Below are positions 36,804 to 46,036 of a DNA stretch of 64,000 bases, piece by piece. Source of the DNA: Frigidibacter mobilis (GTDB taxonomy: Bacteria; Pseudomonadota; Alphaproteobacteria; Rhodobacterales; Rhodobacteraceae); NCBI RefSeq assembly GCF_001620265.1, contig NZ_CP012661.1:1798001-1862000 (forward strand), read 5' to 3'. Each line of letters opens with the position of its first letter. Position 1 is the first letter of the stretch. Under the pieces are notes generated by a model that made no database searches, was not told the DNA's origin, and was given only the letters and a program-made list of their open reading frames with translations. Made by a program: the position numbers and the translations under genes.

Positions 36804-37472
36804 TCAGGCTGCGGCCATCGCACCCAGAATCGAGCGGAACAGCGCCGATCCGTCGGTTCCGCCCTGCGCCGGGTCCACCGCGCGTTCAGGATGCGGCATC
36901 ATCCCCAGCACCCGGCGATTGGGGCTGAGGATGCCGGCGATATCGGCCATCGCGCCATTGGGGGTGTCGAGATAGGTGAAGGCGATCCGGTCCTCGCCGT
37001 GCAGCCGCGCCAGCCCCTCGGCATCAATCGTGTAGTTGCCATCGTGATGCGCCACCGGGATCCGCGCCACATCGCCCCTGGCCCAGGCGTTGGTATAGGG
37101 GCTGTCGGCAGTGGCAATGCGCAGGTCCACCGGCTTGCACACGAACTTGAGGCTGGCATTGCGCATCAGCGCGCCCGGCAGCAGGCCCATCTCGGTCAGT
37201 ACCTGGAAGCCGTTGCAGATCCCCAGCACCAGCCCGCCCTTTTCGGCAAAGGTCCGCACCGCGGCCGCCACCGGCGATTGCGCCGCAATGGCCCCGCAGC
37301 GCAGGTAGTCGCCATAGGAGAACCCCCCCGGCACGCCGACGATATCTGTTCCCGCCGGCAGCTCCGGCTCCTTGTGCCAGACCCGCGCCACCTCGAAGCC
37401 TTCGCGTTCGAAGGCGACGGCAAGATCGCGGTCACAGTTGGAACCCGGAAAGGTGAGGACAGCGGCTTTCAT
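36804..37472 (-). CDS. purQ: Phosphoribosylformylglycinamidine synthase, glutaminase subunit
   Basis: 222 residues, class I glutamine amidotransferase domain supplying ammonia to PurL in step 4 of purine synthesis. Catalytic Cys in GICNGFQ; the His/Glu of the triad in MMPHPERAV. Frame is open to 37598 but ATG 37472 ([14 protein letters not shown]) matches the family start and has GGAG upstream. The usual purS neighbour is not in this window. Confidence 0.94.
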   Translation of the reverse strand: MKAAVLTFPGSNCDRDLAVAFEREGFEVARVWHKEPELPAGTDIVGVPGGFSYGDYLRCGAIAAQSPVAAAVRTFAEKGGLVLGICNGFQVLTEMGLLPGALMRNASLKFVCKPVDLRIATADSPYTNAWARGDVARIPVAHHDGNYTIDAEGLARLHGEDRIAFTYLDTPNGAMADIAGILSPNRRVLGMMPHPERAVDPAQGGTDGSALFRSILGAMAAA

Positions 37473-37709
37473 CGGCGGGCGCTCCATCGGCTGGGGAATG
37501 GCGCTGCCATAGCGCCAAAGCGCGGTTTTGGCCAGAGGAATGGTTGGGGGTGGGTGGCCGCCCGGCACCGGCTGCGCCCGTCCTTCCGATTTGGACACAG
37601 GAAAGGACCTGGCCGGGGCGCTCCATTGCCAAACCGGACCCGCCCCATAACCCCCTTATTCCGGCCCGATTTTCCAGCTACTCTGCGCCCGAACGGGCAG
37701 GGGCGGCGG

Positions 37710-38951
37710 ATGACCAACGACACTCAGGTGGCAAAGCGGCGGGTGTTCTACATCCCCGGCTATGACCCGATCCACCCGCGCCGCTACCGCGAACTTTACC
37801 GGCGCGAGGGGGAGCAGGCGCGCCTGTCGGGCTACAGCCTCGCCCTGCGCCCCAAGACCGGCGGCGGCGCCTATGGCTGGCATGTCGAGGCGCAGATCGA
37901 GGGCGCCGAGACCCAGGCCGACATCGACGTGCTGGTCTGGTCCGATATCGTCCGCGGCTCGATGGGCCAGTCGATCCTGGCCACCTATGGTCAACTGGTG
38001 CGCACTGCCTGGGTCTATATCACCTCGGGTGCGCTCTTCCGGCTGATGCGGCTGCGCAAGGGGCCGATGATTGCCGCGCTCTACCCGGTCGGGATGCTGC
38101 TGCTGCAACTGGCGCTGGCGCTGCTGGCGGGGCGGCTGGCGGGCGGGCTGGCAATCTGGGGCGCCGCTGCCGCTGGCCTGCCGCCGCTGCCGGCCACCGC
38201 CCTCGGCTGGGCCGTCGCGGCGGGCATAGCGGCCTTCGTCCTCCTCCGCTTCCGCCGCGCCGACCCGCGTTTCTACGCCTATTACCTCATGCACGACTTC
38301 GCCTATTCCGCCCGCTGGCAGGGCGCGAGCCCGCCGGAACTCGAGGCGCGGATGGCCGAATTCGCCGCCACCATCGCCCGGGCCCTCACCGAAGGCTGGG
38401 ACGAGGTGCTGGTCGTCGGCCATTCCTCGGGCGCGCACCTCGCCATCTCGATCCTCGCCGACCTGATCCGCGAAGGCCGCGTGCCCGCCACCGGCCCGGT
38501 GCTGTCGCTGCTGACGCTTGGCCAGGTGGTGCCGATGATCTCGTTCCTGCCGCGCGCGGGCCGCCTGCGCCGCGACCTGCGCGACCTCTCGCAGCGGGAT
38601 GAACTCGCATGGGTGGATGTCACCGCCCCCGGCGACGGCTGCGCCTTCGCGCTTTGCGATCCGGTGGCCGTCACCGGCGTTGCGCCGCCCGGCAAGCGCT
38701 GGCCGCTGGTGCTGACCGCCGCCTTCACCCGCAGCCTCAGCCCCGCGCGCTGGAAGGCGCTGCGCTGGCGGTTCTTCCGGCTGCATTTCCAGTACCTTTG
38801 CGCCTTCGACGCGCTGCCCGGCAGGGCGGATGACTACGACTATTTCCGCATCACCGCCGGCCCGCGCACGCTGGCGGCCCGGCTGGGAGGCCGGACCCCG
38901 GCGAAAAGCCGCATTGAAGCCGCGGTGAACCGTTATACGGATTGCGGATGA
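37710..38951 (+). CDS. Alpha/beta-hydrolase-fold membrane protein
   Basis: 413 residues. It begins RVFYIPGYDP, a hydrolase-like first strand; it has two membrane helices at about residues 118-175 inserted before the nucleophile region, and the elbow VVGHSSGAHLAIS (GxSxG). No named family is evident; lipase or esterase action near the membrane is likely but unproven. Its TGA overlaps the ATG of the P450 gene (ATGA), so both are probably made together. Confidence 0.75.
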   Translation: MTNDTQVAKRRVFYIPGYDPIHPRRYRELYRREGEQARLSGYSLALRPKTGGGAYGWHVEAQIEGAETQADIDVLVWSDIVRGSMGQSILATYGQLVRTAWVYITSGALFRLMRLRKGPMIAALYPVGMLLLQLALALLAGRLAGGLAIWGAAAAGLPPLPATALGWAVAAGIAAFVLLRFRRADPRFYAYYLMHDFAYSARWQGASPPELEARMAEFAATIARALTEGWDEVLVVGHSSGAHLAISILADLIREGRVPATGPVLSLLTLGQVVPMISFLPRAGRLRRDLRDLSQRDELAWVDVTAPGDGCAFALCDPVAVTGVAPPGKRWPLVLTAAFTRSLSPARWKALRWRFFRLHFQYLCAFDALPGRADDYDYFRITAGPRTLAARLGGRTPAKSRIEAAVNRYTDCG

Positions 38952-40381
38952 CCCTTCCGCCCAAACCCCCCTCTCGCCCCGACAAGGTCTCGCTCTGGCG
39001 CTACCTGAAGCTCTTCCGCGCCGATATCCTCTCGGCGCAACCGGCGCGGCTCTACCGGGCATGGATGGCGGAATTCCGCACGCCCTTCTTCAGAAGTTAC
39101 CTTTGCAATGATCCGCAACTCATTGATATCGTTCTGAAGGATCGTCCAGGCGACTTCCCGAAATCGAACCGAATCCGCGAGGGTCTGGCCCCGCTGCTCG
39201 GCAATTCGGTCTTCGTCACCAATGGCGAGGTCTGGAAGCGCCAGCGCCGGATCATCGACCCGGCCTTCGAGGGCGGCCGCCTGCGCGACACATACCCGGC
39301 GATGCTGGAGGCGAGCCTTGCCGCCCGCGACCGCTTGATGAAGAACGCCTCGCAAGATGTTGAGATCGAACAGGAAACCAGCCACGCCGCCGCCGACGTG
39401 ATCTTCCGCACCCTGTTCTCGATCCCCATCGATCACCATGTCGCCGCCGAGGTCTTCACCCAGTTCCGCGACTATCAGCGCACCCAGCCGCTGCTGAACC
39501 TGGCCGCCTTCCTGCCGGTCCCGAAATGGATGCCGCGCTTCCACCGCCGCTCCACCCGCGAGACAGCGAAGGCGATCCGCGCGCTGATTACCGGGCTGAC
39601 AACGGCACGGATGCAGGAGATCGCCGCCGGTACCGCCCCCGACGATTTGGCGACCAAGATCATGACCACCGCCGATCCGGTGACGGGCGACCGCTTCGGC
39701 ATCGAGGAAATGGTCGATCAGGTGGCGATCTTCTTCCTCGCCGGCCACGAAACCTCCGCCTCGGCCCTGGCCTGGGCACTCTACCTGCTGGCCACCCATC
39801 CCGATGTGCAGGACAAGGTCGCGGCTGAGGTCGCGGACCTTGGCGAAACTCCAGACTTTTCAGCGGTTTCCCGGCTGAAGTTCACGCGCGATGTCTTCCG
39901 CGAGGCGCTGCGGCTCTACCCCCCCGTGCCGATGATGGTCCGCGAGAACAGCTGCCCCGAGACCTTCCGCGGCCGCGCGGTTGCGCCCGGCGCGCAGGTG
40001 GTGATCTCGCCCTGGCATGTGCAGCGGCATGAGCGGATCTGGACCGACCCCGACGCCTTCGACCCGGAGCGCTGGCAGGCCGAGGCCTGCCGCCGCGCCG
40101 CACGCGAGGCCTGGCTGCCGTTCTCGGCCGGCCCCCGCGTCTGCACCGGCGCCGGCTTTGCGATGATCGAGGGGCCGCTGATCCTGGCCGTGCTGGTCCG
40201 TGCCTTCCGCTTCGAGCCGGTGGCGGGCCGCGTTCCGGTCCCTGTCGCCCATCTGACCGTCCGCGCAAAGGATGGCATCTGGCTGCGCCCCGTTCCTCGT
40301 TTGCCTTGTTCCAAATATCCTCGGGGGCCGCGGGGGGCGGAAAGCCCCCCGCGTCTTCGGAGGAAGGCGGTCCTTCGGTAG
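38948..40381 (+). CDS. Cytochrome P450
   Basis: 477 residues, soluble bacterial class. I-helix oxygen-binding motif AGHETSA, ExxR in REALRLYPP, and heme loop FSAGPRVCTGAG with the cysteine ligand. The natural C-terminus appears to be near IWLRPVPR; the last 26 residues or so (SKYPRGPRGAESPPRL...) are translated from the dispersed repeat at 40300-40353. Translationally coupled to the preceding hydrolase. No dedicated ferredoxin or reductase nearby. Substrate unknown. Confidence 0.92.
   Translation: MTLPPKPPSRPDKVSLWRYLKLFRADILSAQPARLYRAWMAEFRTPFFRSYLCNDPQLIDIVLKDRPGDFPKSNRIREGLAPLLGNSVFVTNGEVWKRQRRIIDPAFEGGRLRDTYPAMLEASLAARDRLMKNASQDVEIEQETSHAAADVIFRTLFSIPIDHHVAAEVFTQFRDYQRTQPLLNLAAFLPVPKWMPRFHRRSTRETAKAIRALITGLTTARMQEIAAGTAPDDLATKIMTTADPVTGDRFGIEEMVDQVAIFFLAGHETSASALAWALYLLATHPDVQDKVAAEVADLGETPDFSAVSRLKFTRDVFREALRLYPPVPMMVRENSCPETFRGRAVAPGAQVVISPWHVQRHERIWTDPDAFDPERWQAEACRRAAREAWLPFSAGPRVCTGAGFAMIEGPLILAVLVRAFRFEPVAGRVPVPVAHLTVRAKDGIWLRPVPRLPCSKYPRGPRGAESPPRLRRKAVLR
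40300..40353 (-). repeat. Dispersed repeat, partial inverted copy inside the P450 3' end
   Basis: Reads TTTGCCTTG, a short variable piece, and AAATATCCTCGGGGG, the reverse complement of the tails of the copies at 22036 and 58152. It is followed by its own perfect hairpin, GCGGGGGGC with GCCCCCCGC (40330-40352). Located within the open frame of the P450. Confidence 0.8.
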
Positions 40382-40465
40382 ACGGCGCCCCGCCGGTGCA
40401 ACACCTGCCCGCAGACTGACCGTCGGGGCTGGACTCGGCCCGCGTGCTCGGCAAGGGTCCGCGCC

Positions 40466-41704
40466 ATGAGCGCCCTGCCCGAAATCGCCCGCACCTTCCT
40501 GAAGCTCGGACTGGTCTCGTTCGGGGGACCGGCGGCGCATATCGCGCTGATGCACCGGGTGCTGGTCGACGAGCGGCGCTGGCTGACCGAGGCGGAGTTC
40601 CTGCGCGCGCTGTCGCTGTGCATGCTGCTGCCGGGGCCCGAGGCGACGCAACTGGCCACCTGGGCCGGCTGGCGGCGCGGCGGGGTGGCGGGCGGTGCGA
40701 TCGCGGGGGCGCTGTTCGTGCTGCCGGGCGCCGCGGTGATCCTGGTACTGGCGGCGGGATATGTCGCCTTCGGGCAGGCGCCGGCGGTGGCGGCGCTGTT
40801 CCTGGGCGTCAAGGCCGCGGTCGTTGCCATCGTGCTGCAGGCCTTGCTGCGGGTCGGGCGGCGGGCGCTGACCGGCAGGGCGCAAAGGCTGGTGGCGCTG
40901 GCCGCCTTCCTGGGCATTTTCGCGCTTGGCCTGCCGTTTCCGCTGATCCTGGCGCTGGCGGCTGTCTGGGGGGCGCTGTTCGTGCGGGTCGCGCTGGAGC
41001 CTGCACCGGCGCCGGTTGCGGCGCCAAGGCCCACGGGGGGCGCGGTGCTGGCCTGCCTCGCGCTCTGGGCCGGGCCGCTGGCGCTGCTCTGGGCCATTGG
41101 CGCCGAGTTCCTGCTGGCCATCGGCCTGTTCTTCTCCAAGCTGGCGCTGCTGACCTTTGGCGGCGCCTATGCGGTGCTGGCCTGGATGGTTGATGCGGTG
41201 GCGATGGATCGTGGCTGGGTGACGACCGCGCAGATGATGGATGCGCTTGGGCTGGCGGAAACCACGCCCGGGCCGCTGATCCTGGTGACCGAGTTCGTGG
41301 GCTTTGTTGCCGGCCATGCGCAGGGCGGCTGGGGCCTCGGCCTTGCCGCGGGGCTGCTGGTGCTGTGGGTGACATTCCTGCCCTCGTTCCTGTTCATCTT
41401 CGCTTTGGCACCGTTCATGGAGCGGCTGACCTCGGCGCCGCGGCTGGCGGGCGCGCTGCAGGGGGTGACGGCGGCGGTGGTGGGGGTGATCGGCAACCTG
41501 GCCGCCATCTTTGCGCTGCATGTGCTGTTCGGCCCGTTCGGCAAGGGCCCGCTGGCGCTGCCTGCGCCAGACTGGGCGGCCTTCGATCCGGGCGCGGCAC
41601 TGATCGCGGCGGGGGCAGGGGGGCTGCTGCTGGGGCTGCGCTGGCCGCTCGGGGCGGTGCTGGCCCTCTCGGCTCTGGCCGGGCTGGCGCTGTCGGCGGT
41701 GTGA
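40466..41704 (+). CDS. chrA: Chromate transporter ChrA, two-domain form
   Basis: 412-residue membrane protein with two homologous CHR domains and about ten helices. Diagnostic segments: LVSFGGPAAHIALMH and LLPGPEATQLATWAGW in the first half; TFGGAYAVLAWM and ETTPGPLILVTEFVGF in the second. Exports chromate (sulfate analogue) from the cytosol. AAGGG precedes the ATG. No chrB regulator is adjacent. Confidence 0.93.
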   Translation: MSALPEIARTFLKLGLVSFGGPAAHIALMHRVLVDERRWLTEAEFLRALSLCMLLPGPEATQLATWAGWRRGGVAGGAIAGALFVLPGAAVILVLAAGYVAFGQAPAVAALFLGVKAAVVAIVLQALLRVGRRALTGRAQRLVALAAFLGIFALGLPFPLILALAAVWGALFVRVALEPAPAPVAAPRPTGGAVLACLALWAGPLALLWAIGAEFLLAIGLFFSKLALLTFGGAYAVLAWMVDAVAMDRGWVTTAQMMDALGLAETTPGPLILVTEFVGFVAGHAQGGWGLGLAAGLLVLWVTFLPSFLFIFALAPFMERLTSAPRLAGALQGVTAAVVGVIGNLAAIFALHVLFGPFGKGPLALPAPDWAAFDPGAALIAAGAGGLLLGLRWPLGAVLALSALAGLALSAV

Positions 41705-41795
41705 ATCGGCCCCTTTCCTTCGGGAGGGAATCCCCTATGCTTGGGCCATATCCGCCCACCCTCCCGCGGTATCACCAACCCCCCGAGGTTCCAAC

Positions 41796-42254
41796 ATGGC
41801 CCGCCAGATCGACTATGGAAACCTGATGCACCGCGCGTTGCGGGGCCTCATTCAGGAGGTTCTTCAAGACGTTGCGGATCATGGCCTGCCCGGCGCGCAT
41901 CATTTCTTCATCACCTTCGACACCACGCATCCGGGTGCGAGGCTGGCCGACTGGCTGCGCGACCGCTACCCGCAGGAAATGACGGTGGTGATGCAGCACT
42001 GGTTCGACAATCTGGTGGTGGATGACGAGGGGTTTGCCATCACCCTCAACTTCGGCGACATGCCAGAGCCGCTCTATATCCCCTTCGATGCGGTGCGCAC
42101 CTTCGTGGACCCCTCGGTCGAGTTCGGCCTGCGCTTTGAAACGCAGGACAGCGACGACGACGAGGATGACGAAGAGGACGAGGCCGAGGTAGAGGAGGAC
42201 GACGCGCCCAAGCAGGATGCCGAGGTGGTGCGGCTGGACAGCTGGCGCAAGTAG
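41796..42254 (+). CDS. sspB: ClpXP adaptor SspB, alphaproteobacterial type
   Basis: 152 residues. The SspB substrate-binding domain (about 1-115) is followed by a very acidic linker ([17 protein letters not shown]) and a C-terminal VVRLDSWRK, matching the ClpX-binding tail of SspB proteins. It delivers ssrA-tagged proteins to ClpXP. The tmRNA gene itself is 2.1 kb downstream in the same window. GAGGTT precedes the ATG. Confidence 0.88.
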   Translation: MARQIDYGNLMHRALRGLIQEVLQDVADHGLPGAHHFFITFDTTHPGARLADWLRDRYPQEMTVVMQHWFDNLVVDDEGFAITLNFGDMPEPLYIPFDAVRTFVDPSVEFGLRFETQDSDDDEDDEEDEAEVEEDDAPKQDAEVVRLDSWRK

Positions 42255-42348
42255 CGCGCGCCCCCGGCACGCTGCACCTGCATCACAGATTGCTTTTCAC
42301 GGTGGCATTTCCTATCACCCGGGCGACCCCTTCAGGAGGCTTGCCCCG

Positions 42349-43743
42349 ATGACAGCTACCCGTACCGAAACCGACAGCTTTGGCCCGCTCGAAGTTCCCG
42401 CCGACAAATACTGGGGCGCGCAGACCCAGCGGTCGATCATCAACTTCCCCATCGGCTGGGAAAAGCAGCCCGTGGCGATCATCCGCGCGCTTGGTGTCAT
42501 CAAGCAGGCGGCGGCCGAGGTGAACATGGCCACCGGCGCGCTGGATGCGAAGCTTGGCACCGCGATGGTGCAGGCGGCCTCGGAAGTGGTGGCGGGCAAG
42601 TTCGATGACAACTTCCCGCTGGTCGTGTGGCAGACCGGGTCGGGCACCCAGTCGAACATGAACGCGAACGAGGTGGTGTCGAACCGCGCCATCGAGATCC
42701 TGGGCGGCGAGATGGGCTCGAAGAAACCCGTCCACCCCAATGACCATTGCAACATGGGCCAGTCGTCGAACGACACCTTCCCGACCGCGATGCATGTCGC
42801 CATCGGCATGATGGCGCGCGATGTGCTGCTGCCGGGGCTGGAAAAGCTGCATGGCGCGCTGGCGGCGAAATCGGTGGAGTTCAAGGACATCATCAAGATC
42901 GGCCGCACCCATACCCAGGATGCGACGCCGCTGACGCTTGGCCAGGAGTTCGGCGGCTATGCCCATCAGGTCGCCAAGGGGATCGAGCGGGTCAAGGCCT
43001 GCCTCGGCGACATCTACGAACTGGCGCAGGGCGGCACCGCCGTCGGCACCGGCCTCAACACCAAGAAGGGCTGGGACACGGCGATTGCGGCGAAGATCGC
43101 CGAGATCACCGGGCTGCCCTTCGTGACCGCGCCGAACAAGTTCGAGGCGCTGGCCGCGCATGATGCGATGGTCATGTTCTCGGGCGCGCTGAAGACGGTG
43201 GCGGCGAGCCTGTTCAAGATCGCCAATGACCTGCGGCTGCTGGGATCGGGCCCACGCTCGGGCCTGGGCGAGCTGATCCTGCCCGAGAACGAGCCGGGCA
43301 GCTCGATCATGCCGGGCAAGGTCAACCCGACCCAGGCCGAGGCGCTGACGATGGTCTGCGCGCATGTGATGGGCAATGATGCGGCGGTGGGCTTTGCCGG
43401 CAGCCAGGGCCATTTCGAGCTGAACGTCTACAACCCGATGATGGCCTATAACGTGCTGCAATCCATGCAGCTTCTGGGCGATGCCGCGGGCAGCTTCACC
43501 GACAACATGGTGGTGGGCACCCAGGCCAACATCCCGCGGATCGAGAAGCTGATGCGGGAATCGCTGATGCTGGTGACGGCGCTGGCGCCGACCATCGGTT
43601 ATGATGCGGCGACCAAGGTTGCCAAGACCGCCCACAAGAACGGCACCACGCTGAAGGAAGAGGCGATTGCGCTTGGCTATGTCGATGCGGAAACCTTCGA
43701 CCGGGTGGTGCGGCCGGAACTGATGATCGGGCCGGAAGACTAA
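42349..43743 (+). CDS. fumC: Fumarate hydratase, class II
   Basis: 464-residue TCA-cycle enzyme hydrating fumarate to L-malate. The fumarase/aspartase signature [13 protein letters not shown] holds the catalytic serine loop; [12 protein letters not shown] and TGLNTKKG are also characteristic. CAGGAGGC lies 8 bases before the ATG at 42349, while the frame runs open to 42217. Followed by a strong terminator. Confidence 0.96.
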   Translation: MTATRTETDSFGPLEVPADKYWGAQTQRSIINFPIGWEKQPVAIIRALGVIKQAAAEVNMATGALDAKLGTAMVQAASEVVAGKFDDNFPLVVWQTGSGTQSNMNANEVVSNRAIEILGGEMGSKKPVHPNDHCNMGQSSNDTFPTAMHVAIGMMARDVLLPGLEKLHGALAAKSVEFKDIIKIGRTHTQDATPLTLGQEFGGYAHQVAKGIERVKACLGDIYELAQGGTAVGTGLNTKKGWDTAIAAKIAEITGLPFVTAPNKFEALAAHDAMVMFSGALKTVAASLFKIANDLRLLGSGPRSGLGELILPENEPGSSIMPGKVNPTQAEALTMVCAHVMGNDAAVGFAGSQGHFELNVYNPMMAYNVLQSMQLLGDAAGSFTDNMVVGTQANIPRIEKLMRESLMLVTALAPTIGYDAATKVAKTAHKNGTTLKEEAIALGYVDAETFDRVVRPELMIGPED

Positions 43744-43768
43744 ACCTTCGCCGCGGCGTGAAAAAAAT

Positions 43769-43800
43769 CGGCGGTCTCCCCGGGGCCGCCGTTTGCTTTT
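43769..43800 (+). terminator. Terminator of fumC
   Basis: Stem CGGCGG (43769-43774) with CCGCCG (43786-43791), followed by TTTGCTTTT. Begins 26 bases after the fumC stop and precedes the DUF4169 gene. Confidence 0.75.
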
Positions 43801-43839
43801 GTCGCGCCGATGCTAAATTGCGGGCAAAGGGAGAGCAGT

Positions 43840-44040
43840 ATGAGTGAAATCATAAACCTGCGGCAGACGCGCAAACAGCGCGAGCGTGCCGAAGAGCGTA
43901 ACGAGGCAACGGCGCGCGCCGCCCTGTTCGGGCGCAGCAAGGCCGAGAAGGCATTGGAGGGCGCGCGGGAAAAGAAGGCGCGGGCCGCTCTGGACGGGCA
44001 CAGGCTGCAGCCTGATCCCGAGCAGAGCGGCAAGGCATGA
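43840..44040 (+). CDS. DUF4169 family protein
   Basis: 66 residues, highly charged and helical: MSEIINLRQTRKQRERAEER, then FGRSKAEKALE and a LDGHRL tail, the DUF4169 pattern. Function unknown. AAGGGAGAG precedes the ATG. Its stop overlaps the start of the next gene by ATGA, so the two are co-translated. Confidence 0.85.
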   Translation: MSEIINLRQTRKQRERAEERNEATARAALFGRSKAEKALEGAREKKARAALDGHRLQPDPEQSGKA

Positions 44041-44267
44041 GCCGCCCGGCAAAACACTCGCTGACCTTGCAGGGCCACCGCACCAGCGTATCGCTGGAGC
44101 AGGAGTTCTGGCGGGCGTTCTGTGCCATTGCGCGGGAACGGGGTCAGGCGATCAACCAGCTTGCGGTCGAGATCGACGGCACGCGGCCCGAGGATACCGG
44201 CCTTGCCACCGCGATCCGGCTGTTCGTGCTGGCCGATCTGCAGGCGCGGCTTGCGGCGCGGGAGTAG
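44037..44267 (+). CDS. Ribbon-helix-helix domain protein
   Basis: 76 residues: HSLTLQGHRTSVSLEQEFW forms the strand and first helix of a ribbon-helix-helix fold, followed by INQLAVEID and a helical end. DNA-binding regulator-like. Coupled to the DUF4169 gene and ending 13 bases before the tmRNA region on the opposite strand. Target unknown. Confidence 0.82.
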   Translation: MSRPAKHSLTLQGHRTSVSLEQEFWRAFCAIARERGQAINQLAVEIDGTRPEDTGLATAIRLFVLADLQARLAARE

Positions 44268-44282
44268 CGATTAGGGAGAGAA

Positions 44283-44602
44283 GGTGCAGGTTTCTGTTGC
44301 CAGGTACCTGCGAACCCCGCCTTACGCTGCTAAGCGCAAGGGCTTAGTTTCGGCGACTCGAACTGCTTACGCAGCCAGAGCCATTGCCGGAGCACGGTTG
44401 TTGTTGGCAACTGTACATTTCGGACCGATAACGGTGGTACCTCACCGGGACAAAGCATAACCCCTTTAGACGTTCGTCGATCCTGTTTCGGCCCCATGCT
44501 CCCCCAACAAGGGAGTATTTGGTGGAGCCGCCGGGTACCGCCCCCGGGTCCGAGCCGCTTATTACGAGCGCGTTTATGTCCATAGTCGAGGTCGCCCCCG
44601 AC
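44283..44602 (-). ncRNA. ssrA: Transfer-messenger RNA, permuted two-piece form
   Basis: Rescues stalled ribosomes. On the minus strand, the acceptor piece comes first and ends in CGGCTCCACCA at 44520, after a T-arm (GGACCCGGGGGCGGTACCC); a spacer of about 24 nt follows; the coding piece starts GGGGCCG at 44495. GGGGCCG pairs with CGGCTCC (one G-U) to form the acceptor stem, which proves the circular permutation. The tag frame at 44367-44408 encodes ANNNRAPAMALAA and a TAA stop. A sigma-70-type promoter lies just upstream. The 3' boundary is approximate. Confidence 0.94.
44367..44408 (-). other. tmRNA proteolysis-tag reading frame
   Basis: Resume codon GCC followed by AAC AAC AAC CGT and onward to TAA: the appended tag should be (A)ANNNRAPAMALAA. 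It ends in the LAA that ClpX recognises. The Asn-rich start is the part expected to be read by SspB. Confidence 0.9.
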
Positions 44603-44608
44603 AGCCCA

Positions 44609-44637
44609 GATATAGGCGGCGGGCGGGGCGGGTGCAA
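44609..44637 (-). promoter_or_regulatory. Promoter of ssrA
   Basis: On the minus strand TTGCAC (44637-44632) and TATATC (44614-44609) are separated by exactly 17 bases, placing transcription start near 44602, immediately before the acceptor piece. Confidence 0.65.
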
Positions 44638-44722
44638 GGGTGCGCTCCAGGGCTGCAATTTCCAATCTTGCACGCGGTCCAAGCCAGTGCAGCCCTCTGC
44701 TCGGCATCACTGCGAAACGCAA

Positions 44723-44745
44723 AGCGCCGCCCCGAAGGGCGGCGC
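44723..44745 (-). terminator. Terminator of the polyamine-type binding protein gene
   Basis: A 9-bp stem GCGCCGCCC/GGGCGGCGC with a four-base loop; on the minus strand it is followed by TTTGCGTTT. It lies 25 bases past the stop of the binding protein gene and upstream of ssrA. Confidence 0.8.
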
Positions 44746-44769
44746 AAGCCATTCGACTGTCGAGGTGGA

Positions 44770-45816
44770 TCAGAACCCGGCCTTGATCTTCTCGAACTCG
44801 GCCAGCTGCTTTTCGCGCTGCGCTGCGCTGTTTGGGGTCTGCGCCAGGATCGGGGCCTTGATTTCGGTCAGGCCGGCGGTTTCCAGGGTTTCGTCATCCA
44901 CGAGGTCCATCGCCGTGGTATTGGCATGGCCATAGCCGATGGCGTCGACCAGTGCCGGGCCGGCCTCGGGGCGCAGCCAGGAGTTCACGAAGTCATAGAC
45001 CTTGTCTTCGGATCCGGGGCCGTTCTTGAAGTTGACGAAGCCGCAGAACCAGGTCGAGGAGCCCTCGGTCGTCTCGCGTTCGAAGCCGACAGGGAAGCCG
45101 TCTGCCTGCAGATAGGCGACGCCGTCATTCCAGGACCAGGCCACCAGCACCTCGCCCGAGGCCATCAGCTGGCTCATTTCGGCGGGGTCGGCCCAGTAGC
45201 TGCGCACGTTGACATGCGCCTTGCGCAGCCATTCGGCGGCGGCGGCGAACTGCGCGTCGGTCACATCGGTCCAGTCGGTGACGCCGGTTGCCAGATAGGC
45301 CAGCGCCCAGACATCGTCGGCGCTGTCGGGGATCGACACGCGGCCTTCGTATTTCGGATCGAGGAAGACCTGCAGCGAGGCAACATCCTCGACCGGCACT
45401 TCCTCGGTGTTGTAGGCAATCGCGGTGACGCCCCAGTCGGCGGGGATGTACCATACCCCGCCTTCATCCGCGAACACCGGCGAATGCAGGAACTTGGGGT
45501 CGATATTGGCGAATTCCGGGATCCTGCTCACGTCCCAGGGCTCGATCAGCCCGGCATCGCGGTATTTGCCGACCATCTGCGAGCAGGGATGCGCGACATC
45601 GGCCCGAAAGCCCGAGGCGGCTTTCTGGAAGGCCTCGTCATCATCGCCATAGAAGGAATAGGTCGGTCCGGTGCCGTACTTTTCCTTGTAGGTAGCAAAC
45701 AGGCCCTCTTCCTCGAACCCGGCCCAGTCATAGACCAGCAGCTCGGGATCGGCGGCAAAGGCGGGCGCGGCGCAGAGCAGGGCGGCGGAGGCAAGCAGCA
45801 GCGAATGGCGGGTCAT
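44770..45816 (-). CDS. Extracellular solute-binding protein, polyamine (PotD/PotF)-like
   Basis: 348-residue periplasmic protein with a cleavable signal peptide (MTRHSLLLASAALLCAAPAFA). The mature start LLVYDWAGFEEEGLFATYKE, the GVTAIAYNTEEVP segment and WSWNDGVAYLQ follow the spermidine/putrescine binding-protein pattern. No permease or ATPase gene accompanies it, so it is an orphan here. ATG 45816 has AAAGGACC upstream and is preferred over 45861. Confidence 0.87.
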   Translation of the reverse strand: MTRHSLLLASAALLCAAPAFAADPELLVYDWAGFEEEGLFATYKEKYGTGPTYSFYGDDDEAFQKAASGFRADVAHPCSQMVGKYRDAGLIEPWDVSRIPEFANIDPKFLHSPVFADEGGVWYIPADWGVTAIAYNTEEVPVEDVASLQVFLDPKYEGRVSIPDSADDVWALAYLATGVTDWTDVTDAQFAAAAEWLRKAHVNVRSYWADPAEMSQLMASGEVLVAWSWNDGVAYLQADGFPVGFERETTEGSSTWFCGFVNFKNGPGSEDKVYDFVNSWLRPEAGPALVDAIGYGHANTTAMDLVDDETLETAGLTEIKAPILAQTPNSAAQREKQLAEFEKIKAGF

Positions 45817-46036
45817 GGCGGTCCTTTCGGCAAGTGGTCGGAAGAGGTGGTTTCCGGCCAAAGGCTAGGGCCAAGCCGTTTGCGCAACAAGCAGTTTGTC
45901 GGCGTGGCGCCGCTCTGCCGCAGCATGGCGCTGCGGCTGCCGAAGGAAGCGGCAGGATGCGAATGGCCGTGTCCGCTTGACCGGCCGCCGCGTACATGGC
46001 CAGATCGGGCGGAAGAATGGCGCAACAGGAGGCGCG

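Noticed and set aside
36891..37709. Upstream extension of the hydrolase frame to 686 codons
   Set aside because: The extension is antisense to purQ; ATG 37710 has a ribosome binding site and begins the fold.
37473..37709. Purine riboswitch upstream of purQ
   Set aside because: No recognisable purine aptamer or anti-terminator in the gap.
44330..44752. 140-codon minus-strand frame in the ssrA region
   Set aside because: The sequence is a tmRNA with acceptor stem, T-arm and tag; the open frame is incidental.
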